Source of the DNA: Pseudomonadota bacterium
GTDB lineage: Bacteria > Pseudomonadota > Gammaproteobacteria > Burkholderiales > Burkholderiaceae_C
DNA length: 5,502 nucleotides
Reading direction: 5' to 3'
Assembly: GCA_018241985.1 (NCBI GenBank)
Contig: JAFECV010000168.1
Span: 1-5,502, forward strand
Part shown: one piece after another, positions 1-4,867 of the stretch
Position numbering within the stretch: the first letter of the stretch is position 1
Layout: each line of letters begins with the position of its first letter
Notes under the pieces: model-generated
Told to the model about the DNA's origin: nothing
Databases searched by the model: none
The model's input: the letters and a program-made list of their open reading frames with translations, nothing else
Position numbers and translations under genes: made by a program

Positions 1-741
1 CGCACCGGCTCGCCCAGAGCGCGATCGCGCTGCACAGCGCGCCTGCTCCCGCTTTTTGGCCCGCGATGGGGCCGTTCCACGCGGCGAGCTTGCCGCCCGG
101 GGTGCCAGCAGCCGGTACTGTTCGACCCAGCCGCGTTCGCTGGCGGTGAGCTCGCGCCCCTTCAGAGACTCCTCGTAGAGGTAGGGGTTAGGCTTGCTGC
201 AACGGAACAAGGCGGCCAGTATCTGGTGTGCGCGCGGGTCCTTCGTTGCGGCCACCTCCAAGCTGTTCAGCAAAAGACCCGAGGCGAGAAAATGCTCGCG
301 GGGCAGGACGGTCGCGTTCTGGACTGGGCGCGATGCATCGTCCCAGCCCTCCAGGTCGTCATCCGATTCGTCGTCTTCTTCATCCTCGCCGAGTCCTTTT
401 GACGGTGGGGACATGGGCAGCAGCGGCGCCAGGGCCGTCCAGCGTACCAGCCCCAGATGTTGGTCGACGATGAACTGCATCAGGGCGCCTGTCATGGCCT
501 GCGCCTCGGTTTGGCCGTACTGCAGTTGCAGCGCGCGGCCGGCGATCTGCGGCCCAGCCGAGGCCTCCGGTGTCTGCCCAACGCCGTGGTCGGCCAACAG
601 CGCATCCGTGGTCAGTGCGGCCCAGGTCCTGTAGCCGAATGCCGCTGCCAGCAGTTCGTGAACGTGACTGTGGCGAATGTCGCAGCCCGCTCGGGCTTGC
701 AGGGACTGGTGCGCGGCGTGCGTCAGTGCTCTCAACATCAT
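1..741 (-). CDS. Partial protein of unknown function with acidic linker (C-terminus off the left edge)
   Basis: An uninterrupted minus-strand frame of 247 codons runs from ATG at 741 to the window edge. A second ATG follows directly at 738. AAGGAAG (complement of 746-752) sits just upstream as a ribosome binding site, which supports this start. Residues 8-43 form a small, probably helical module ending in HSHVHELLAAAFGYRTWAAL; I have seen a similar SHxxxxELxAxxxGYxxW pattern at the N-termini of plasmid and integrative-element proteins of unknown function, so I infer an accessory-element gene. Residues 119-135 are almost all Asp/Glu. A second ordered-looking block covers about 146-212. From about residue 213 the sequence becomes Arg/Ser/Ala-rich, as expected of a wrong frame in GC-rich DNA, so the real frame may shift near positions 93-110. 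I do not recognise the family. It is divergent from the 1192 operon and so separately transcribed. Confidence 0.7.
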   Translation of the reverse strand, partial: MMLRALTHAAHQSLQARAGCDIRHSHVHELLAAAFGYRTWAALTTDALLADHGVGQTPEASAGPQIAGRALQLQYGQTEAQAMTGALMQFIVDQHLGLVRWTALAPLLPMSPPSKGLGEDEEDDESDDDLEGWDDASRPVQNATVLPREHFLASGLLLNSLEVAATKDPRAHQILAALFRCSKPNPYLYEESLKGRELTASERGWVEQYRLLAPRAASSPRGTAPSRAKKREQARCAARSRSGRAGA

Positions 742-1138
742 GTGTCTTCCTTTCGGTTCACCTCGTCACATCGGGGCAGACACACGCGTTTAAGCCCCCG
801 GTGACGAAGCCCGGAAGGGAGATCAATGACGATGGAAAGAAGAGCCGGTTTCTACTCGCGTGCAAGTACGGCGGGCGCCTTGCCCGAGATTCTATTCAGG
901 TGCAGCTTCCCGCGACGCATCCTGGCGGTGGCGCTTGGCGGTTCAGCATCGTGCACGCGCTTCCGGGGGGCTTGCCCTCGCAGTCGTCGCGCGACCCGCA
1001 GTTGAGGTCGCCCGTGGTGCTTGAGCCGCGACTCGCGCAGATGGCCCGCCCGCTCCACGACGTGCTCAAGGCTCAGGCCACGTGCGGCAGATCGCCGTTT
1101 GTCGCCCAGTGATCTGCGCGTATGAACTTCGCCCGATC
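742..1138. other. Divergent intergenic region, no supported gene
   Basis: About 400 bases separate the minus-strand gene from the plus-strand operon. Two weak plus-strand frames exist. One starts at ATG 826, ends at 1005 (59 aa), has GGAAGGGAG just upstream, but encodes an Arg/Ser/Ala-rich peptide without recognisable motifs. The other is a frame open to 1112, with a possible GTG start at 801; it has better third-position GC and a more protein-like composition but no ribosome binding site or family resemblance. Either could be a remnant. A 7-base inverted repeat, GCAGATC (1087-1093) and GATCTGC (1111-1117), lies upstream of the operon promoter. TGGCGGT occurs twice (923-929 and 936-942). I saw no tRNA, no strong terminator and no clear promoter for the minus-strand gene. 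Confidence 0.5.
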
Positions 1139-1167
1139 TTGACGGGGGAAGCGATTTTGGATATCTT
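1139..1167 (+). promoter_or_regulatory. Candidate sigma-70 promoter of the antitoxin/PemK/caspase operon
   Basis: TTGACG at 1139-1144 matches five of six bases of a -35 hexamer. After exactly 17 bases, TATCTT at 1162-1167 matches four of six bases of a -10 hexamer. Transcription would start near 1174, giving a short leader to the ATG at 1192. The -10 hexamer lies within the inverted repeat at 1160-1176, as expected for a promoter repressed by the product of the first gene. The site is predicted by eye only. Confidence 0.55.
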
Positions 1168-1176
1168 TGAGATATC
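1160..1176. promoter_or_regulatory. Inverted repeat, candidate autoregulatory operator
   Basis: GATATCT-TTG-AGATATC is a perfect 7-base inverted repeat with a 3-base centre, and each arm contains the palindrome GATATC. It covers the predicted -10 hexamer and ends 15 bases before the ATG of the antitoxin-like gene. AT-rich palindromes in this position are the usual binding sites of ribbon-helix-helix antitoxins that repress their own operon. Binding is inferred from position and symmetry. Confidence 0.6.
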
Positions 1177-1191
1177 TGCAAGGAGATCGCC

Positions 1192-1479
1192 ATGTCGGCT
1201 CGTTCGTTGACAAACCAGATCGCTTTTCGCTACCGCACCGTCGACAGTGCCACGGGCGTCACGCGCGAGACCGCCAAGCGCCTCGCCGAGCATCTGGGCG
1301 TTGATGAGACCCAGGCGATCCACCGCGCGCTGCACGACTTGGCCGTGCGCATGCTGCCGCAGTACGAGGCCGACGACGGCCCACTGACGCCGGCCCAGGT
1401 TCGCCAGATCAAGAAGCAAGCCCCGCAGGGTGTCAAGCGGTCGGTGCGTTCGAGCCTGTTCGACACGGAGACGGCATGA
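1192..1479 (+). CDS. Small antitoxin-like protein, probable ribbon-helix-helix regulator
   Basis: This 95-residue protein opens the three-gene operon. AAGGAG at 1180-1185 lies six bases before the ATG, a strong ribosome binding site. Residues 8-18 (QIAFRYRTVDS) could form the DNA-contacting strand. Residues 25-55 (from RETAKRLAEHLGVDETQAIH to LAVRML) read as two helices separated by a short turn at G36-D38, the pattern of ribbon-helix-helix antitoxins. Residues 60-92 form a polar, basic tail (PLTPAQVRQIKK, then KRSVRSSLF) that could be the toxin-binding arm. Its TGA overlaps the start of the PemK-like gene as ATGA, so the two are probably translationally coupled. Expected role: neutralise the toxin and repress the operon through the inverted repeat at 1160-1176. 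The fold assignment is by eye; another small DNA-binding fold or a plain accessory protein remains possible. Confidence 0.62.
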   Translation: MSARSLTNQIAFRYRTVDSATGVTRETAKRLAEHLGVDETQAIHRALHDLAVRMLPQYEADDGPLTPAQVRQIKKQAPQGVKRSVRSSLFDTETA

Positions 1480-1886
1480 TCCACCAGTGGTGGGGTGAGC
1501 CCACCGCTGGCGACATCGTCTGGTGCCACTTCCCCGACAACATCCATCCCCGCCCCAAACCCCGACCCGCACTGATCCTGGCCGTGTTCGACGACGACGC
1601 GCCTCAGTTCACCGTGCGGGTGGCGTACGGCACCAGCCAGCGCACCACGGCCTTGCATCGGGGCGAGTTCTCCATCCTGCGTGAGCGCAACGCGGCGGCC
1701 TACGCGGCGGCTGGCCTGAGCTACGACACCAAGTTCGACCTCAAGCAAACCTTGGACTTGCCCTACAGCACGCAGTGGTTCTCAGTGCCGCCCGCTGCGC
1801 CGCACGGGCAATGTCCCAAGCTCGGGGTGCTGCATCCGTCGCTGGTGCGTGCGGTGCAGGCGGCCCACTTGGCGGCAGGCGAATGA
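1476..1886 (+). CDS. PemK/MazF-family toxin-like protein
   Basis: This 136-residue protein carries the hallmarks of the PemK/MazF beta-barrel family, whose toxins are mostly sequence-specific endoribonucleases acting on mRNA in the cytoplasm. Residues 12-20 (GDIVWCHFP) match the first strand. Residues 28-37 (KPRPALILAV) match the K-x-RPalvl strand with its conserved Arg-Pro. Residues 46-58 include AYGTSQRT, where the family has a strand ending in Thr-Ser. Residues 79-89 (AGLSYDTKFDL) match the later GL...T-x-F-D-L element. The C-terminal P113-K-L-G-V-L ... AVQAA helix closes the fold. Length is slightly above the usual 110-120. GGAG at 1467-1470 is five bases before the ATG. Both ends overlap neighbours by ATGA. 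RNase activity is inferred; a catalytically inactive scaffold or sensor role within the operon is also possible. Confidence 0.75.
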   Translation: MIHQWWGEPTAGDIVWCHFPDNIHPRPKPRPALILAVFDDDAPQFTVRVAYGTSQRTTALHRGEFSILRERNAAAYAAAGLSYDTKFDLKQTLDLPYSTQWFSVPPAAPHGQCPKLGVLHPSLVRAVQAAHLAAGE

Positions 1887-3352
1887 GCCGGCGCCTGTCA
1901 GCCCTGGTCATCGGCAATGCTGCCTACGAAACGGTGGCCGAACTGAAGAACCCGGCCAACGACGCCGAGGACGTCGGGCAGCAGTTGGAGGCCAGCGGCT
2001 TCAGCGTGATCCAGAAAACCGACTGCGATCATGCCGACATGGACCGCGCGCTCAGACGGTTCAAGCGCGACCTCGACAAGAGTGATGTCGGTCTGTTCTT
2101 CTTCGCCGGACACGGCATGCAGATCGACGGCGAGAACTACCTTGCCGCCATCGACACCGACGCCACGGACGAGGTCGAAGCCAAGCACTCCTCGCTGTCG
2201 CTGAACCGCGTCATCGACGTGATGGAGAAGTCCAAGTGCTCCACCAGCATCATCATCCTCGATGCCTGCCGGGACAATCCCTTCGAGCGTGCGTGGCGCC
2301 GCGCCATCCAGGCGCGGGGGCTGGCGCCCGTGTACGCGCCCAAGGGCACCTTGATCGCCTTCGCAACGTCGCCTGGCCAGACCGCGGACGATGGACGGGG
2401 GCGCAACGGCGCATACACGCAGGCGCTGCTGCAGCACCTCGCGACGCCCGACTGTTCTATCGAGACCATGTTCAAGCGCGTGCGCAACTCCCTCAGCGCC
2501 GCAACGAGAGGGCGGCAGATTTCCTGGGAGCACACATCGCTGGCCGGTGAGTTCTACTTCAACCTCAGCCTGGGCACGCGCATCGACCTGTACTCGGAAA
2601 TGGCGCTGAGCGACAGCCTGTTCGTGCTGGACGAGGCGAAGGCGACGCATCGGGTGATCCGGGGCCTTAAGAGCCTGACGTGGCCTCGGCAGAACCCGGC
2701 TGTTGCCGACTTCACCGCAACGGTGGCCAACCGAGGCACGCTCGATTCGCTGTTCGTGGTCGGACGCAACTTCTATCAGGCGGCCTGCGGCGGTTCGCAC
2801 GCCGCCCAGGCCTACTTGAGCGACTTCGCGTCGCGGGCGAGTGGCCTCAAGCTGGAAAAGCGCAAGGCCGTGCTTGATGGCATGCTCTTCGAAGTCTTCT
2901 TCGACTCCAATGGGCAGTTGCGCAAGTCTTTCAAGCTCAGGCAGTTCAAGGAGTTGTTCGCGCTGCAGCGCCACAAGGACTTGCAGCCGAGCTTCGACTT
3001 CCTGGCGGAGTGCCTGTTGCCGCAAGCGCAGCAGTTCTACGTCGTGCCGGGCAAACGACAGGAGGTGGCGGTGGACGTGGTCACGAAGCCGAGTGCCAAG
3101 GCCGACCACCACATCGTGGTGTCGCTGCATTGCGGGGGCGAGAGCATCCTGTGGCTTGAGGACGATGACTACCTGCCCGAAGCCGGCGAGCCCCCGATGA
3201 GGCAGCGGGTGACGCTGGAGGCGTTCGAGGCCTTGGTGGCCGAGCAGATGGTGGTCGCACCGCAGCTTCTGAAGCTCAACTACCAGTCGTTTAAGAAGAG
3301 CGGCAGGGAACAGATGAATTTCCCCCGGGGCTGGACGGCCCGTAAGCGCTGA
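1883..3352 (+). CDS. Caspase-family (C14) cysteine protease with unassigned C-terminal region
   Basis: The protein has 489 residues. I chose ATG 1883 over an upstream in-frame ATG at 1775 because it forms an ATGA overlap with the preceding stop and places the family start (RLSALVIGNAAY) at residue 4. Residues 4-40 (ALVIGNAAY, LKNPANDAEDVGQQLEASGF) are the first strand and helix of the p20 domain. His77 in FFFAGHGMQ and Cys129 in IIILDACRDNPF form the catalytic dyad, and both are intact. SWEHTSLAGEFYFNLS at 214-229 ends the caspase core, as in other bacterial members. Residues 230-489 form a mixed domain I do not recognise; it lacks a signal peptide or membrane segment. Prokaryotic caspases cleave partner proteins and several act in abortive-infection systems; residues flanking the dyad suggest Arg/Lys or Asp specificity cannot be read here. 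Co-operonic placement suggests that it acts together with the toxin pair, possibly cleaving one of them. That link is inference. Confidence 0.92.
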   Translation: MSRRLSALVIGNAAYETVAELKNPANDAEDVGQQLEASGFSVIQKTDCDHADMDRALRRFKRDLDKSDVGLFFFAGHGMQIDGENYLAAIDTDATDEVEAKHSSLSLNRVIDVMEKSKCSTSIIILDACRDNPFERAWRRAIQARGLAPVYAPKGTLIAFATSPGQTADDGRGRNGAYTQALLQHLATPDCSIETMFKRVRNSLSAATRGRQISWEHTSLAGEFYFNLSLGTRIDLYSEMALSDSLFVLDEAKATHRVIRGLKSLTWPRQNPAVADFTATVANRGTLDSLFVVGRNFYQAACGGSHAAQAYLSDFASRASGLKLEKRKAVLDGMLFEVFFDSNGQLRKSFKLRQFKELFALQRHKDLQPSFDFLAECLLPQAQQFYVVPGKRQEVAVDVVTKPSAKADHHIVVSLHCGGESILWLEDDDYLPEAGEPPMRQRVTLEAFEALVAEQMVVAPQLLKLNYQSFKKSGREQMNFPRGWTARKR

Positions 3353-3470
3353 TACACAAGAATCGCTGCAGGTTCCCCGCGCCGCGCGTGGCCTTTTTTG
3401 GCGAAGGCATGGTCTCTCGCTGACGAGCTCGCGGTGAGTCGCCCTTGAAGCCCTCGCGCGGCCCGCAACG
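3353..3470. other. Short gap and probable junction between caspase gene and parB fragment
   Basis: No frame crosses this gap: stops occur in all three plus-strand frames, including TGA 3435-3437 in the frame of the ParB-like gene. A T6 run at 3394-3399 follows a short GC-rich stretch, and GCCTT (3391-3395) can pair with AAGGC (3404-3408), so a weak terminator is possible but not convincing. No part of the missing ParB N-terminal half is readable here, so this is where an insertion or replacement breakpoint is most likely. Confidence 0.4.
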
Positions 3471-4340
3471 ATGGTCGCATGGCTTCAAGGAGACGGCTTC
3501 ACGCCGCTGCAGCTCACCGCCGAGGGCGAGTTGGGCGTCGGCGCACCGCAGTACACGTCCTGCCAGGGATGCCAGTCCTTCGGCTGCGCGGTGTCGGCGA
3601 TGCCGGGCAGCTACGGCGAAGTCACGCGGTCGCTGTGCTTCGACCCCGCCTGCAACAGCCAGAAAGTCGCGCTGTGGCGCAAGGCGCAGCGCGATGCAGT
3701 AGCAGCGGTGGAGGAAGCAGCAGGCAAGGGCGCAGCGAAGGGCACGGCGAAGCACAAGGGCAAGCCTAGCCAGAAGGGCAAAGCCGGGGCCAGAACCGCA
3801 GCCATGGCCACCCCGACGCACCAGACCCCGCAGCGCGTGGTTGCCCATCGACTCGGTGAATGGCGCAAGTGGCTGGCCAAGGCCCTGATGGCGCAGCCGC
3901 AGCGCAGCCAGCGCGTGCTGATCGCCCCGGTGCTGGCCGGGCGGGGGGCCGATCTGCGCGAGGCGCAGTTCCGCAACGCTTTCGAGCGCATCGCGGGTCA
4001 GTTCGGGTCTGCGGCCTTCGGCGTGCGGGGCAGGTTGCAACGTGCCGATGCGGCGTCCGAGACTCAATTGGAGCAGCCGCTGCAGGCCGCCACCGCTTCC
4101 GCCGCCTTTGGCGTCAACACCAGCGACCTGGAACTGCTGCTGAATTACGCCGAGGTCGATGAGGGCCGGTACTTCCAGTGGGACAAGACTTTCCTCGACC
4201 TCTTCACGATGAGCGAACTGGAGAGCCTTGCGGATGAGGTGGGGTTGAAGAAGGCCATGGGCACGGGCTTCAAGGCCGCACGCGCCAGCAAGAAGCAGGA
4301 GTTCATCGCGGCATTGCTCAAGGTGCCGGGCTTTGCCTAA
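3471..4340 (+). CDS. N-terminally truncated PRTRC ParB-family protein (C-terminal half only)
   Basis: The 289-residue frame resembles the C-terminal half of PRTRC ParB proteins, which are usually about 550 residues. From memory of that family the shared blocks are: a Cys cluster at 31-61 (C31-x2-C34, C39, C56-x4-C61, with VSAMPGSYGE and CFDPACNSQKV), probably metal-binding; a Lys/Ala/Gly linker at about 80-112; a helical region at 125-175 (RLGEWRKWLAKAL, LREAQFRNAFERIAG); and the final block from about 235 (DKTFLDLFTMSELESLADEV, GFKAARASKKQEF, ALLKVPGF). The N-terminal ParB nuclease/CTPase and helix-turn-helix parts are absent. No ribosome binding site precedes ATG 3471, and the in-frame stop at 3435-3437 blocks extension. 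The codons retain normal bias, so the damage is probably recent. It may be a non-expressed remnant, or a fragment still translated from read-through of the caspase operon. Confidence 0.8.
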   Translation: MVAWLQGDGFTPLQLTAEGELGVGAPQYTSCQGCQSFGCAVSAMPGSYGEVTRSLCFDPACNSQKVALWRKAQRDAVAAVEEAAGKGAAKGTAKHKGKPSQKGKAGARTAAMATPTHQTPQRVVAHRLGEWRKWLAKALMAQPQRSQRVLIAPVLAGRGADLREAQFRNAFERIAGQFGSAAFGVRGRLQRADAASETQLEQPLQAATASAAFGVNTSDLELLLNYAEVDEGRYFQWDKTFLDLFTMSELESLADEVGLKKAMGTGFKAARASKKQEFIAALLKVPGFA

Positions 4341-4418
4341 CGACTGCGACGCCTTTTGCTCCGCGAAGGAGCGGGCAAAGGATAGCCCTCGGGAGTCTGT
4401 AGTGGATGACGAAAGGGG

Positions 4419-4473
4419 CTTGCAGGTCAATGCCGGCATGGCCATGCGACGGCATGGACACCGCCTTGCAGGT
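4419..4473. repeat. Nested short repeats around a 12-base palindrome
   Basis: CTTGCAGGT occurs at 4419-4427 and 4465-4473. Between these copies, CGGCATGG occurs at 4434-4441 and 4450-4457. The perfect palindrome GCATGGCCATGC covers 4436-4447. The order A-B-B-A within 55 bases could be a protein-binding cluster, or coincidence in GC-rich DNA. Confidence 0.3.
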
Positions 4474-4640
4474 GGCGCTTGCGGGCACGCGACGAGGTGA
4501 TAGGGGCGATTTAGTGTCCCGCGCCGCCGCAGAGCAAGGCTGCATGCGGGCTTGACAGGCAAAAGCTCTGCCTCTGGTCCCGAGCGGGGTGCTCAAGCGC
4601 TTGCGCAGCTCCAGTGAACCGTGTGCGTGGTCGACGTGTA

Positions 4641-4708
4641 GCGGGGTTGACGAGTGCCCGTGCAGTGAGACCGTGGTGACACACAAGCAGTTCGTCGCGG
4701 GGTTGACG
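4641..4708. repeat. 12-base direct repeat GCGGGGTTGACG, two copies
   Basis: Identical copies lie at 4641-4652 and 4697-4708, 56 bases apart. A 12-base exact repeat in a short non-coding region is unlikely by chance. Each contains TTGACG, but no matching -10 element follows at standard spacing, so they look more like binding sites than promoters. Confidence 0.5.
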
Positions 4709-4724
4709 CTCGGCAGGTGTCACC
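4675..4724. promoter_or_regulatory. Paired GTG(A/T)CAC palindromes, candidate operator or partition site
   Basis: GGTGACACA (4675-4683) and GGTGTCACC (4716-4724) each contain an odd palindrome GTG-W-CAC. Their centres are 41 bases apart, close to four helical turns, so dimers bound at each could face each other. Read together they also form an inverted repeat (GGTGACAC against GTGTCACC). They lie about 145-190 bases before the PRTRC D start. The binding protein is unknown. Confidence 0.4.
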
Positions 4725-4743
4725 GCGTTGCCGCTCGAATCTC

Positions 4744-4784
4744 ATTGGGGTGGCAGCTTGTGGCCCCCAATCCCGAAAGCCGGG
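4744..4784 (+). promoter_or_regulatory. Two adjacent hairpins in the leader region of the PRTRC D gene
   Basis: ATTGGGG (4744-4750) pairs with CCCCAAT (4765-4771) across a 14-base loop, and directly after it CCCG (4772-4775) pairs with CGGG (4781-4784) across AAAGC. There is no T-run after either, so this is not a typical terminator. It could be a 5' leader structure or a DNA-level cruciform site about 85-125 bases before the ATG. Confidence 0.3.
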
Positions 4785-4867
4785 TCATTTCGTGCGGATT
4801 GCGCGTGGCGTGGTCGCATCGCCTTGGTGATGCTGACCGTCATGTTTCCTCACTTTGGAGCACCATC

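Larger units (their letters stand above)
4341..4867. other. 527-base non-coding region upstream of the PRTRC D gene
   Basis: No gene is supported. A minus-strand frame at 4318-4686 lacks a recognisable motif and runs into the end of the ParB-like gene. Directly after that gene, GCTCC-GCGAA-GGAGC (about 4358-4372) can form a hairpin, but without a T-run. The region holds several short repeats and palindromes, entered separately, and three TTGAC hexamers (4552, 4647, 4703) none of which has a good -10 at 16-18 bases. It may carry the PRTRC D promoter and a partition or replication site, which I cannot define from sequence alone. Confidence 0.5.

Noticed and set aside
194..634. Plus-strand open frame opposite the left partial gene
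   Set aside because: Ser/Pro/Arg-rich low-complexity product without ribosome binding site; the minus-strand frame has a good start and ordered-looking blocks.
1066..1748. Two minus-strand frames opposite the antitoxin/PemK genes
   Set aside because: They overlap each other and the well-supported plus-strand operon, and show no motif.
1775..1882. Upstream in-frame ATG giving a 525-residue caspase
   Set aside because: The extra 36 residues overlap the PemK-like gene and are Ala/Gly/Arg-rich; ATG 1883 gives the ATGA overlap and the expected family N-terminus.
1898..3130. Long minus-strand open frame (410 codons) opposite the caspase gene
   Set aside because: Its product is rich in Arg, Val, His and Gln without motifs, as expected of an antisense shadow in GC-rich DNA; the plus-strand frame has a clear catalytic dyad and family core.
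3381..3408. Rho-independent terminator after the caspase gene
   Set aside because: A T6 run is present, but the preceding stem is only about three base pairs, so I kept it as a comment and not as a terminator feature.
3291..4562. Long minus-strand open frame (423 codons) opposite the ParB-like gene
   Set aside because: Arg/Leu/Ala-rich without a recognisable domain; the plus-strand frame matches PRTRC ParB blocks and ends on the family's terminal block.
4552..4580. TTGACA at 4552-4557 as a promoter
   Set aside because: No acceptable -10 hexamer lies 16-18 bases downstream (TGGTCC at 17).
4318..4686. Minus-strand 122-codon frame in the non-coding region
   Set aside because: No ribosome binding site or motif noticed, mixed codon use, and it runs into the end of the ParB-like gene.
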